Shown here one piece after another: positions 15,385 to 24,461 of a stretch of 41,034 nucleotides of DNA. This stretch comes from an uncultured Sutterella sp. (GTDB taxonomy: Bacteria > Pseudomonadota > Gammaproteobacteria > Burkholderiales > Burkholderiaceae_F), in contig URFF01000006.1 in assembly GCA_900546995.1 (NCBI GenBank), forward strand, positions 1 to 41,034, written 5' to 3'. Below the pieces are notes generated by a model. The model saw only the letters and a program-made list of their open reading frames with translations. It ran no database searches and was not told the DNA's origin. Numbering within the stretch: the stretch's first letter is position 1; every line of letters begins with the position of its first letter. Made by a program: the position numbers and the translations under genes.

Positions 15385-16674
15385 ATGCACTTACTCACTT
15401 TAGGCTTAAATCACACAACCGCGCCGCTCACCATTCGTGAACGTGTCGCTTTCGGACCGGATGAAATTGCCGCAACGATTGGCAAGATCCTTTTGCGCCT
15501 ATCGGGCATTGAATCCGGTGAAGTGTCCGAAGTGTTGATTTTGTCAACGTGCAATCGAACAGAACTCTATGTGGCCTGCGAAGACCCCGATCTCGCCCAA
15601 GGGGCGCTCGAAGCTTTCCTCGCCGAAGAAAAGGGACTGCGGCTAACGGAACTGACGCCTCATACGTACGCGCTTGTTGATAACGACGCAGTGCGTCACG
15701 CCTATAGTGTTGCAAGCGGCCTGGATTCCATGGTGCTCGGCGAAACGCAAATCGTCGGTCAGATGAAAAAAGCGGAAAAAGCCGCTCGCTTAGCCAAGGG
15801 CTTGGGGCTCATGCTCAATACGCTATTTCAGCGCACTTTCAATGTCGCTAAAGAAGTTCGAACGGCCACCGAGATCGGCGCGCACTCGGTTTCGATGGCG
15901 TCGGCCGCCGTGCGCTTGGCTAACCGCCTTTACGGCGAACTCACGGATTTAAACGTGCTTTTTGTTGGCGCAGGCGAAATGATCGAGCTGTGCGCGGCAC
16001 ACTTTAGTGCGCAAAATCCCCGTTCAATGACGATTGCCAATCGTTCGCTCGACAAAGGTGAAGCCCTCGCGGCCCGCTTCGGTGCTGACTCGATGAAATT
16101 GGCAGATCTGCCGAACCGAATCGCAGACTTCGACATCATTGTGTCCTGCACCGCGAGCGCCCTACCGATTATTGGTCTCGGAATGATTGAGCGGGCGATT
16201 AAGGCTCGTTTGCACCGCCCGATTTTCATTGTGGACTTGGCCGTGCCTCGGGACGTCGAGGAGGAAGTCGCTCGATTGGACGACGTCTACGTTTACACCG
16301 TTGACGATTTGGGACAAGTGGTCCAAAGCGGCAAGGCCGAGCGTCAAGCCGCCGTTGTGGAAAGTCAAGCGATCATTGACCGTCACGTTCGAGACTTCTC
16401 CGACTGGTTGCAAGCGCGAAGCGCCGTGCCCACCATTGAAGTGATGTGCTCCAGAGCGCAAGAATTGGCCCAAAAAGATCTCCAGATCGCCAAACGGCAT
16501 TTAAAAAATGGGGCTGACATTGATAAAACGTTGGATCGTTTTGCCCATGACTTGGTCAAAAAATTACTCCACGACAACCTCACCCTTTTAAAGGATGCTC
16601 AACACTTAAGTTCTGCCGAACGCGATCACCTCTGCCAAGCCTTCAAGCGCTTTTATCTTGAAAGAAAGCGTTAG
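15385..16674 (+). CDS. hemA: Glutamyl-tRNA reductase
   Basis: 429 residues. Reduces glutamyl-tRNA(Glu) to glutamate-1-semialdehyde with NADPH, the committed step of C5-route tetrapyrrole synthesis. The N-terminal catalytic domain has LGLNHTTAPLTIRE and nucleophile Cys56 in STCNRTE, followed by GLDSMVLGETQI. The NADPH-binding domain has FVGAGEM, ANRS and VDLAVPRDVE, and the C-terminal dimerisation helix follows. Length is standard. hemA-prfA-prmC is a conserved order in Betaproteobacteria and other Proteobacteria. No membrane or haem-binding additions are seen. Confidence 0.96.
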   Translation: MHLLTLGLNHTTAPLTIRERVAFGPDEIAATIGKILLRLSGIESGEVSEVLILSTCNRTELYVACEDPDLAQGALEAFLAEEKGLRLTELTPHTYALVDNDAVRHAYSVASGLDSMVLGETQIVGQMKKAEKAARLAKGLGLMLNTLFQRTFNVAKEVRTATEIGAHSVSMASAAVRLANRLYGELTDLNVLFVGAGEMIELCAAHFSAQNPRSMTIANRSLDKGEALAARFGADSMKLADLPNRIADFDIIVSCTASALPIIGLGMIERAIKARLHRPIFIVDLAVPRDVEEEVARLDDVYVYTVDDLGQVVQSGKAERQAAVVESQAIIDRHVRDFSDWLQARSAVPTIEVMCSRAQELAQKDLQIAKRHLKNGADIDKTLDRFAHDLVKKLLHDNLTLLKDAQHLSSAERDHLCQAFKRFYLERKR

Positions 16675-16725
16675 GCGAAGCCCTTTCGCCATTGAACTTT
16701 CCCCCTATTTCTTAGAAAAACCACC

Positions 16726-16745
16726 GGCGCATGCTATCATGCGCC
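16726..16745 (+). promoter_or_regulatory. Perfect hairpin/palindrome upstream of prfA
   Basis: GGCGCATG (16726-16733) and CATGCGCC (16738-16745) form an 8-bp stem with a four-base loop in the 112-base gap between hemA and prfA. A -10-like TATCAT (16735-16740) lies inside it with only a weak -35. No U run follows, so it is not a simple terminator. It may be an operator or an mRNA stem. Confidence 0.35.
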
Positions 16746-16786
16746 AGTCAATTATTTGTTTCAAAAGAATTTATTAGGAGACTCCA

Positions 16787-17863
16787 GTGAAAGAGTCCAT
16801 GCGTAGCAAATTAAATCAACTCGGTCGGCGCTTGGAAGAAATCGATGCCATGCTCGCTGCGCCGGACGCGGCCAACGATATGAATCGCTTTCGCGATTTA
16901 TCGCGGGAACGGGCTGAAATCGAACCGGTCGTCGGCAAAATGAAAGACTATGAGTCAACCGAAGCCGATATCGAAGCCGCTAAGGAAATGTTGGACGACG
17001 CCGATATGCAAGACTTCGCCCAAGAAGAAATCGATAAAGGCAAGCAACGCCTTGAAGATCTCGAAAAAGAGCTCCAGATCATGCTCTTGCCCCGAGACCC
17101 CAATGACAGCAAAAACATTTATCTTGAAATCCGTGCCGGTACGGGTGGCGATGAATCGGCGCTGTTTGCAGGCGATCTTCTGCGAATGTACACCCGTTAC
17201 GCCGAACGCCAAGGCTGGCAAACGGAAATTGTTTCCGCTAGCGAAAGCGATTTGGGCGGCTATAAAGAAGTCATTGTTCGTATCATCGGTGACGGTGCCT
17301 ACTCCAAACTGAAGTTTGAAAGCGGCGGACACCGTGTGCAGCGTGTTCCGGAAACCGAAAGCCAGGGACGCGTACACACCTCGGCCTGTACTGTGGCCGT
17401 GTTACCGGAACTCGATGAAATCGGAGAAGTGCAAATCAACCCGGCCGATTTACGTATTGACGTTTATCGCGCCTCGGGCGCCGGCGGTCAGCACGTACAA
17501 AAAACAAACTCCGCGGTTCGTATCACGCACATTCCGACCGGTACTGTCGTTGAATGCCAAGATGAACGTAGTCAGCACGAAAACAAAGCCCGTGCCATGA
17601 GCGTTTTGATTTCCCGTATTACGGCTAATGAAATTGCCAAACAACAAGCTCAAGAAGCAAGCACTCGTAAAAGTCTTGTGGGCTCGGGCGATCGCAGTGA
17701 ACGCATTCGTACCTACAACTATCCGCAGGGACGCGTCACGGATCACCGCATTAATTTGACCCTTTATAAGCTCGATTTCATCATGGACGGCGATCTTGAC
17801 GAAATTATCACGGCGCTCACCACCGAGCACCAAATCGAGCAACTCGCCAATCTCGGAGAGTAG
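16787..17863 (+). CDS. prfA: Peptide chain release factor 1
   Basis: 358-residue RF1 that reads UAA and UAG and triggers peptide release. The N-terminal coiled helices are followed by the P-x-T codon-recognition tripeptide (PET, 188-190) and the GGQ loop at 233-235 (ASGAGGQHVQKTNSAVR), whose Gln is methylated by the product of the next gene. The GTG at 16787 has AGGAG seven bases upstream; the ATG five codons later does not. RF1 length is normal. prmC starts four bases after the stop. Confidence 0.97.
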   Translation: MKESMRSKLNQLGRRLEEIDAMLAAPDAANDMNRFRDLSRERAEIEPVVGKMKDYESTEADIEAAKEMLDDADMQDFAQEEIDKGKQRLEDLEKELQIMLLPRDPNDSKNIYLEIRAGTGGDESALFAGDLLRMYTRYAERQGWQTEIVSASESDLGGYKEVIVRIIGDGAYSKLKFESGGHRVQRVPETESQGRVHTSACTVAVLPELDEIGEVQINPADLRIDVYRASGAGGQHVQKTNSAVRITHIPTGTVVECQDERSQHENKARAMSVLISRITANEIAKQQAQEASTRKSLVGSGDRSERIRTYNYPQGRVTDHRINLTLYKLDFIMDGDLDEIITALTTEHQIEQLANLGE

Positions 17864-17867
17864 TCCT

Positions 17868-18686
17868 GTGACCACCATTGCCCAAGCGCTTGATCACGCC
17901 TATCACCTCATTGATCGGTTTGAGGCCAAACTCTTACTGGCCACGCTCTTGGGCAAAGGCCGCACCTATCTCATCACTCACGATCGGGACCCTTTGGACT
18001 CCGATACGCTTAACATCTATCTGAGTCTGGTTGCCCGGCGTCAAAAAGGCGAACCCATCCCCTACATTACCGGTACGCAGGAATTTTACGGCCGACCGTT
18101 TCACGTCACCCCTGACGTGCTTATCCCCAGACCGGATACGGAAACGCTCATTGAAGCCGTCTTATCCTTATCGAAAGAACACACCATCCGAACGCTTTTG
18201 GACATGGGAACGGGTTCGGGCTGTATCGCCGTCACCTTAGCGCTTGAACTTGCGCAAACACAAGTCGCCGCAAGCGACATCAGCCAGGAAGCGTTAAGCA
18301 TCGCTAGAGAAAATGCCGCAGCGCTTAATGCCCGTGTTCGCTTTTATGAAAGTGATTGGTTTGAATCCGTTCACGAATTAACGCTTTTTGATGTCATTGT
18401 CAGCAACCCGCCTTACATTCATCCGGCAGACGATCACCTCACCAACCTCACCTATGAGCCCACTAGCGCTTTAACGGACGGCATAAACGGCTTAAAGGAC
18501 ATTGAAAAAATCATCCTCGGCGCACCTGACCACCTAAACCGATCCGGTTTTTTATTGCTTGAACATGGTTGGGATCAGGCTCAAGCGGTACAAAGCCTAT
18601 TTAACCCCCGGATATGGGAAGCGCCTCAAACAATTAAAGACTTGGCTGGCAATGATCGCGTGACCATCGCCCGGTTGCGTCGATAA
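17868..18686 (+). CDS. prmC: Release factor glutamine methyltransferase
   Basis: 272 residues. Methylates the GGQ glutamine of RF1 and RF2 using SAM. An N-terminal helical domain precedes the Rossmann domain, with SAM loop LLDMGTGSGCIAV and the glutamine-binding NPPY at 180-183. The frame is open upstream into prfA, but the GTG at 17868 has GGAGAG nine bases before it and gives the normal length. In many relatives grxD and ubiX follow; here a long leader for the next operon follows instead. Confidence 0.94.
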   Translation: MTTIAQALDHAYHLIDRFEAKLLLATLLGKGRTYLITHDRDPLDSDTLNIYLSLVARRQKGEPIPYITGTQEFYGRPFHVTPDVLIPRPDTETLIEAVLSLSKEHTIRTLLDMGTGSGCIAVTLALELAQTQVAASDISQEALSIARENAAALNARVRFYESDWFESVHELTLFDVIVSNPPYIHPADDHLTNLTYEPTSALTDGINGLKDIEKIILGAPDHLNRSGFLLLEHGWDQAQAVQSLFNPRIWEAPQTIKDLAGNDRVTIARLRR

Positions 18687-18690
18687 TGAC

Positions 18691-18941
18691 TTTGTCACAC
18701 GAAACGATTTCGGCTTACCCCCATTTCGTCATCATTTTGTCATAAAAGCATTTCACACAAGTTTCTTACGTAGAATATAACTCTTTGAATCATAAGAGGT
18801 TATTAAACACTTCCAGCTTGCCCCTCCCCTTGGAGATTTGTCACAAAAATATCACGATTTAATGGCATTCATGACACATTGACTCTTCAAAATACGGCTT
18901 CGAAAGAAATTTATTACGCACCGAAGAGTTGTTAGCTTCGG
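18691..18941 (+). promoter_or_regulatory. Leader of the importer operon with two Pho-box-like sites and a hairpin
   Basis: The 283-base gap before the binding-protein gene holds repeated TTTGTCA words at 18691, 18736 and 18837. Two of them extend into Pho-box-like sequences. Site A starts TTGTCATAAAA at 18737 and is followed by TTTCAC two bases off register. Site B is TTGTCAC-AAAA-ATATCAC at 18838-18855. The PhoB consensus is CTGTCAT, four A/T bases, then CTGTCAC. A -10-like TAGAAT lies at 18771-18776, downstream of site A. A small hairpin (CCGAAG 18921-18926, CTTCGG 18936-18941) sits in the untranslated leader. The match is by eye; regulation by PhoB is an inference. Confidence 0.5.
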
Positions 18942-18969
18942 ACCCACTACTCGTTTTGGAGTCTACTTT

Positions 18970-20523
18970 ATGTCTGAATACCGAAAAATTGTTGTTGCCA
19001 CGTTGATGGCTGCCTGCGGCTTTACCGCTCAATCGGCTTGGGCTAGTGCCGATCATATGGTGGTTGCCATGCCGCAGTTGCCACCGACCGTTGAACCGCA
19101 AGGCATCAACAACAATGCGATTGACCGTGTCGTTGCTTCCATTTACGAAACGTTGATTCATGCCAATCAACAAACCGGTGCACTTGAACCGGGGCTGGCA
19201 GAGTCTTGGAAGCGCATCTCGCCGGAAACCGTTGAATTTAAGTTGCGCAAAGGCGTCAAATTCCATGACGGTACGGACTTCACGGCCGATGACGTGGTAT
19301 TTAGTTTTGGCCCGGAACGCTTCTCCGGTGAAAAAGCCCCGGGTCGCGCCGCCGCTTGGGAATTTTTGGGCGGCTTAAAAGAAGTCAAGAAAGTGGATGA
19401 TTACACGGTTCGAGTCACCATGAAGACCGCCGACCCGTTGATTGAACGTCGCTTCTCGGCCCGCATGTCGGAAATCATCTCCGAAGACGGCTATAAGGCG
19501 GCCGGTAGCTGGGAAAACTGGATTAAGAAACCCTCTGGCACGGGCCCCTACAAGATTGAATCATTTAAGACGAGCAATCGCTTGGATCTGTCACGATTTG
19601 ACGGTTATTGGAATCAAAAGGCGCCCGCAACCAAGTTGAGCTTTGTTGAAGTGCCGGAATTGTCCGCTCGCGTGGCCGGTCTTCGCTCCGGCGAATTTGA
19701 CCTCATCACCGAAGTGCCGCCCGATCAGATCAAACCCTTGTCTTCTGATGGTCGCGTCGATGTCGTCGGCGGTCCGATCGATAACATTTACGGCTTGATT
19801 TTCGACAACAAGTCTTCGAAAGTCATGCAAAGCAAGGAATTGCGTCTTGCCATTTTGCACGCCATTGACCGCGAACTGCTCGTGCAAGCACTTTTTGCCG
19901 GTAAGACCACGACGGCTGATAGCTTCCAGTCCAAGACGTTCGGTGATCTCTACATCCCCGAATTAAATCAAAAGCTCTACGATCCGGAAAAGGCCAAGGC
20001 CCTTATCAAAGCCTCTGGCTACAAGGGCGAACCCATTGTTTGGCGTATTCAAACCGGCTACTACACCTTGGAAATGACGGTCTCTCAAGCGATCGCCGCC
20101 ATGCTTAAAAACGTGGGGTTGAATATCGAAATCCAAGTGAAAGAAAACTGGTCGCAAGTGGAAGCCGCCGGTGCCGATCGTATGATCAACAACGCCTCCT
20201 TCTCCGCTTACTTCCCGGATCCGGCTTCTCAATTGTGGCGCCGTCTCAAGCCGGGCACGTCTTGGGACACGATGGGCTTTTTGGATACCTCTTCGCCTGA
20301 CTACAAGCGCTTTGCCGAATTAGGCAAGATCCTTGAAACGTCCACCGATCCGGCCGCCCGTAAGGAAGCATGGAAGGGCATGTTGGAAGCCTTCATGAAA
20401 GACCCGATGGCCTGCCCGCTTTATGCTTTGCCGATGATCTACGCCAAGCAAAAGAACGTGAATTGGACGCCGGGTATGGAAGGTCGCCTTGATTTAGGTG
20501 CCGGCAACCTCTCGTTTGAATAA
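18970..20523 (+). CDS. Family 5 substrate-binding protein of a peptide-type ABC importer
   Basis: 517 residues with a signal peptide ending near AWA-SADH (about residue 26) and no lipobox, so a soluble periplasmic protein. The SBP_bac_5 pattern is present: the ESWKRISPETVEFKLRKGVKFHDG segment, ADDVVFSF, GTGPYKIESF, LRLAILHAIDRE and PDPASQLWR. Family members bind peptides, nickel, glutathione, or sugars and opines. It heads six co-directional genes. GGAG lies nine bases before the ATG. The two phosphate-ester enzymes at the operon end suggest the ligand may carry phosphate, but no binding-pocket feature read here proves that. Confidence 0.9.
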   Translation: MSEYRKIVVATLMAACGFTAQSAWASADHMVVAMPQLPPTVEPQGINNNAIDRVVASIYETLIHANQQTGALEPGLAESWKRISPETVEFKLRKGVKFHDGTDFTADDVVFSFGPERFSGEKAPGRAAAWEFLGGLKEVKKVDDYTVRVTMKTADPLIERRFSARMSEIISEDGYKAAGSWENWIKKPSGTGPYKIESFKTSNRLDLSRFDGYWNQKAPATKLSFVEVPELSARVAGLRSGEFDLITEVPPDQIKPLSSDGRVDVVGGPIDNIYGLIFDNKSSKVMQSKELRLAILHAIDRELLVQALFAGKTTTADSFQSKTFGDLYIPELNQKLYDPEKAKALIKASGYKGEPIVWRIQTGYYTLEMTVSQAIAAMLKNVGLNIEIQVKENWSQVEAAGADRMINNASFSAYFPDPASQLWRRLKPGTSWDTMGFLDTSSPDYKRFAELGKILETSTDPAARKEAWKGMLEAFMKDPMACPLYALPMIYAKQKNVNWTPGMEGRLDLGAGNLSFE

Positions 20524-20544
20524 TCGTTGACACGATTATCGACG

Positions 20545-20586
20545 CTCCCGTCTGAAAGCTTCAAACGCTTTGACGGGAGTTTCATT
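20545..20586 (+). terminator. Stem-loop between the binding-protein and ATPase genes
   Basis: 8-bp stem CTCCCGTC (20545-20552) and GACGGGAG (20572-20579), extended by GAAAGC/GCTTT inside and followed by TTTCATT. The U run is weak. Such stems after binding-protein genes commonly stabilise the upstream mRNA or partly stop transcription, which keeps the binding protein in excess. Confidence 0.5.
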
Positions 20587-20606
20587 ACATACACTCCTGA
20601 AACGTT

Positions 20607-22688
20607 ATGCAAGACAACGATTCTCTTCTTAAAATCCGTGATCTGCGCGTCTCATTCGGTCCCGTTGAAGTGCTTCACGGCATTGACTTGGATATCCGCC
20701 CCGGCGTTATCCATGCCCTCATCGGTGAGTCCGGATCCGGTAAAAGTGTTCTCGCTCGCTCCATTTTAGGTTTAGCGGGCAACAACTGCCGCACAACCGG
20801 CAGTATCCGTTTCCAGGGCAAGGAACTCGTCGGCCTGACCGAACACGAGTACGCGGCCATTCGCGGCTCGGAAATCGCCATGGTTGTTCAAGACGCGATG
20901 AGTGCTCTCAATCCCATGCGTACCATCGGTTACCAATTAATGGAAACCATCGCGTACCGTCACCCGAATTATCGCGGTCAATCGGCAGCGACTGTTCTTG
21001 CCTCACACAAAAGTGATTTACACGATATCGCGCTCGAATATTTAAAAATCGTCGGGATCACTGCGCCAGAAAAGCGTATGACTGCTTACGCTCACCAGCT
21101 CTCAGGCGGTATGCGTCAACGCATCATGATTGCTTTGGCGCTTGTCGGCTCGCCTAAGCTCTTACTTGCTGACGAACCAACAACCGCTCTCGATGTGGTT
21201 GTTCAACGTGAATTACTTGAGGAAATGCGCGAAATCGTCTTAAAGCGCAATATGTCCATGCTGCTTGTGACTCACGACTTGCACCTCGCGCACGATACGG
21301 CCGATAAAGTCTCCGTCATGTATGCGGGTTACCTCTTGGAAGAGGGGCCTGTTGCCAAAGTGATTCCCAATCCGTCTCACCCCTACACGGAAGGGCTACT
21401 CGATGCCATGCCTGACATGAATAGTCAGCGTGGTACGCTAAAACCCATTCCCGGTGAAATTCCCTCGCCCGACAAGCTCGGCAAAGGCTGCCCCTTTGCC
21501 AGTCGCTGCGCTCGAGCAACCGACGTATGCCGTAGCACATTGACGCCGCTCGTTGCAATTGATGACTCAAAAGACTGGAGCAGTCGCTGTCAAAAGGCCC
21601 ACGAGACGGAACCCACCGAAATGGAAAACGCGCTTGAGGAAGCTCAAAACATGCAAGCGGTCGCCAATACGGAAAAATCCGACTTCCTGGAAGTCATTGA
21701 CGCACACATTCGCCGCCATTGCTACGTGTCCCGTCAGGGCTTTTTCGGCCGGAAAAAACCGTGGGATGTGCTTCAAGACATTGAATTGCAGATCCACACC
21801 GGTGAAGTGCTGGGTTTAGTGGGGGAATCCGGCTGTGGCAAATCAACGCTTGCCCGATTGCTTTTAGGGTTAAAAAAGCCCACACAAGGGGTGGTGCGTT
21901 TCAAAGACGAGGAATTCCCCGAACCGCGTTCATCGGCTTGGCGGGCTCAACGCGCCTCCATGCAAATGATTTATCAGGATCCATACGGCTGCTTTGACGC
22001 GCGAATGCCAATCGTCGAACAAGTGGCTGAACCGTTAATGATTCACCAGGGCCTGTCGCATGAGGCGGCCATCGAAAAAGCAAAAGTTGTTTTAAAAGCG
22101 GTCGGCATGCCTGAGCACCACGTCACGCGTTTACCGGGCGTGATGTCGGGTGGTCAACTGCAACGCGCGGCTATTGCCCGAGCCATTGCGCTAAAACCGG
22201 CACTGCTTGCCTGCGACGAGCCGGTTGCCTCACTTGACGTCTCCATTCAGGCTCAAGTGCTCGAGCTCTTAAACCGTTTGCGCCAAGTCTCGAAAATGTC
22301 CATGCTTTTTGTCTCTCACAACCTCAATGTCGTGCGTTACATCTGTGACCGTGTCATCGTGATGTATCTCGGTCGCATTGTTGAAATGGGGGACGTTCAA
22401 GACATTTTCCAACACCCCAAACACCCCTACACCCGTCTCTTGATGGCATCCACGCCGGGCGCTGACAGCCAAGTCATTCGCTTTTACCCCAAAGGCAGTA
22501 TGCCGAGCCCGATTGATCGCCCCAAGGGCTGTGTGTTTGCCAATCGCTGTCCGCTTGCTACCGACCGCTGCCGCAACGAAGTGCCTGAACTCGTTAAAGA
22601 GGAAAACGGTCATGCCGTTGCTTGCTTTGCCGACAAGACCGTTGATCAACTGCAGGCCAAAGAGGAGAATTTGTCATGTTCGCTGTAG
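20607..22688 (+). CDS. Double ATPase of a peptide-type ABC importer (DppD-DppF fusion, GsiA-like)
   Basis: 693 residues with two complete nucleotide-binding domains. Domain 1 has Walker A GESGSGKS (40-47), signature LSGGMRQR and Walker B LLLADEPTTALD. Domain 2 has Walker A GESGCGKS (near 406-413), signature MSGGQLQR and Walker B LLACDEPVASLD. Each is followed by an oligopeptide-transporter C-terminal segment with cysteines (GKGCPFASRC and PKGCVFANRC). The linker at about 330-360 is acidic and glutamate-rich. Fused ATPases of this kind power GsiA/YejF-type importers. The last codons overlap the start of the first permease by 13 bases. Confidence 0.93.
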   Translation: MQDNDSLLKIRDLRVSFGPVEVLHGIDLDIRPGVIHALIGESGSGKSVLARSILGLAGNNCRTTGSIRFQGKELVGLTEHEYAAIRGSEIAMVVQDAMSALNPMRTIGYQLMETIAYRHPNYRGQSAATVLASHKSDLHDIALEYLKIVGITAPEKRMTAYAHQLSGGMRQRIMIALALVGSPKLLLADEPTTALDVVVQRELLEEMREIVLKRNMSMLLVTHDLHLAHDTADKVSVMYAGYLLEEGPVAKVIPNPSHPYTEGLLDAMPDMNSQRGTLKPIPGEIPSPDKLGKGCPFASRCARATDVCRSTLTPLVAIDDSKDWSSRCQKAHETEPTEMENALEEAQNMQAVANTEKSDFLEVIDAHIRRHCYVSRQGFFGRKKPWDVLQDIELQIHTGEVLGLVGESGCGKSTLARLLLGLKKPTQGVVRFKDEEFPEPRSSAWRAQRASMQMIYQDPYGCFDARMPIVEQVAEPLMIHQGLSHEAAIEKAKVVLKAVGMPEHHVTRLPGVMSGGQLQRAAIARAIALKPALLACDEPVASLDVSIQAQVLELLNRLRQVSKMSMLFVSHNLNVVRYICDRVIVMYLGRIVEMGDVQDIFQHPKHPYTRLLMASTPGADSQVIRFYPKGSMPSPIDRPKGCVFANRCPLATDRCRNEVPELVKEENGHAVACFADKTVDQLQAKEENLSCSL

Positions 22689-23599
22689 CCCTTCGCATTG
22701 TTTTACGGGCACTTGTCACGTTGTTCTTGCTGACCGCCTGCGTCTTTTTTGCGCTGCATATGACCGGTGACCCCGCCCGCATCATGTTGGGCGATGGCGC
22801 CGATGCCACCGCTTTGGCGGCGTTTAGAGCCCAATGGGGATTGGATAAACCGTTGTGGGAGCAATTCCTCGTTTACCTGCAAAAGTTTGTCACGCTCGAC
22901 ATGGGAACAAGCTACATGACGGGGCTTCCGGTCAAAGATGTTTTCATGAACGCATTCTGGCCGACAATTGATCTGATGGTTCCCACGGCCATTGTCACGC
23001 TCTTAATCGGTATTCCGTCGGGGGTTATCGCCGCTTTGCATCGCAACCAACCTTTGGATCGCGCCATGATGTTCATTTCGGTTTTCGGCTACGCCGTGCC
23101 GAACTTCTTCATGGGCGTTTTGCTGCTGTTGATCTTTTCCATTTGGCTTGGTTGGTTACCCTCCTACGGCAATGCCACCGGTTGGCACTACATCATGCCG
23201 ATTATCACCATGGCGACCTCTGAAGCGGCCATCTTTTCTCGCTACGCGCGTAGCGCCATGATTGATTCGATGCGGCTACCCTGTGTTAAAGCCGCCCGCA
23301 TGCGTGGTCTGCCCGAGCGGCGCATCATCTGGCTACATGCCTTGCCAAACGCCATGTTATCGATTCTGACGATCTTGGGTTTCTTCCTTGGCACGTTGGT
23401 TGCCGGTGCGGTGATCACGGAAAATGTTTTCTCCTGGCCCGGTGTCGGCAAGTTACTTGTTCAATCCGTTGCCAACCGTGATATCCCGGTCGTCCAAATG
23501 ATTGTTCTGGCAACGGGGGCTTCTCTGATTCTGGCAAATCTTCTGATGGACCTCTTAGCCCTTGTTGTGAATCCGCGCCTGCGTCGCGGCGATAACTAA
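22676..23599 (+). CDS. Peptide-type ABC importer permease, DppB family
   Basis: 307 residues with six membrane segments. An N-terminal segment is followed by GDPARIMLGDGAD and QWGLDKPLWEQFLVY, typical of DppB/OppB proteins. The EAA-like loop reads VKAARMRGLPERRIIWLHALPNA. The ATG at 22676 lies inside the ATPase gene, with AGGAG seven bases before it, so translation is coupled. It pairs with the next permease to form the channel. Confidence 0.92.
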   Translation: MFAVALRIVLRALVTLFLLTACVFFALHMTGDPARIMLGDGADATALAAFRAQWGLDKPLWEQFLVYLQKFVTLDMGTSYMTGLPVKDVFMNAFWPTIDLMVPTAIVTLLIGIPSGVIAALHRNQPLDRAMMFISVFGYAVPNFFMGVLLLLIFSIWLGWLPSYGNATGWHYIMPIITMATSEAAIFSRYARSAMIDSMRLPCVKAARMRGLPERRIIWLHALPNAMLSILTILGFFLGTLVAGAVITENVFSWPGVGKLLVQSVANRDIPVVQMIVLATGASLILANLLMDLLALVVNPRLRRGDN

Positions 23600-23614
23600 G
23601 GAGAGTTTTCAGTT

Positions 23615-24454
23615 ATGGCTCAATCAAACACACTACAGAAAAAAAGCTCTCAGACCTTGGTTGTCGTGAGCGCTGTCTTTCTCGGATTTTTCTTCATCTG
23701 TGGGCTGCTTGCCCCTTGGATTGCTCCGTATGATCTGGAATACATGGATTTGACATCGCGCCTGTTGATGCCATTTAGTAGCGCGACGCATATCCTAGGA
23801 ACCGACGAACTGGGACGAGACGTTTTTTCTCGTCTGGTCTACTCACTTCGTCTGTCATTCTTGTTGGCTATCGCCGGGACGATCCTCGGTGCGATCATCG
23901 GGACGTTCTTGGGCTTTTTAGCGGCTCGGTTCGGCGGTATTGTTGATGATGTCGTCAATGCCGGCATTGACTTCACGGCTTCATTACCCTTCATTATTTT
24001 GGCGTTGACCATTCTTGCCTTTCTCGGAACCAACGTGACCGTGATCATTGTGATCATGGCGGTCTATGGCTGGGATCGATACGCGAGACTGACTCGAAAT
24101 TTAGCTCGTTCCGCTTATACCGAAGGCTATGCCTCCGCCTTGGAAGGCTTGGGTATTCCCACTTGGCGCATCGGTTTAAAGCATATTCTGCCTAACATTG
24201 CCTCTGCACTTGTGGTCAACATGACGTTAAACTTCCCGGGCATGATTTTGCTTGAAACCTCGCTCTCGTTTTTGGGTGTCGGCGTTCAACCTCCGATGAG
24301 TTCGCTGGGAACCATGCTGGGCTTTGGTCGCGACTATTTGACGACTGCCTGGTGGATTGCTGTCGTTCCGGGGGTTGTGATCGTGATTTCGACTTTATCC
24401 ATGTCCATTCTTGGTGACTTCGTGCAACAAAAATTAGAACCTCAAACAAGGTAA
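23615..24454 (+). CDS. Peptide-type ABC importer permease, DppC family
   Basis: 279 residues with six membrane segments. HILGTDELGRDVFSRLVYSLRLS is the DppC/OppC hallmark after the first segment, and the EAA-like loop is YASALEGLGIPTWRIGLKHILPN. LETSLSFLGVGVQPPMSSLGTM is also typical. It begins 15 bases after the partner permease, with AAGGAGAG upstream, and the phosphodiesterase gene starts seven bases after its stop. Confidence 0.93.
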   Translation: MAQSNTLQKKSSQTLVVVSAVFLGFFFICGLLAPWIAPYDLEYMDLTSRLLMPFSSATHILGTDELGRDVFSRLVYSLRLSFLLAIAGTILGAIIGTFLGFLAARFGGIVDDVVNAGIDFTASLPFIILALTILAFLGTNVTVIIVIMAVYGWDRYARLTRNLARSAYTEGYASALEGLGIPTWRIGLKHILPNIASALVVNMTLNFPGMILLETSLSFLGVGVQPPMSSLGTMLGFGRDYLTTAWWIAVVPGVVIVISTLSMSILGDFVQQKLEPQTR

Positions 24455-24461
24455 AAAGAAG

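Noticed and set aside
18691..18708. Third Pho-box candidate just after prmC
   Set aside because: Only one half-site (TTGTCAC) is present; the linker and second half do not match.
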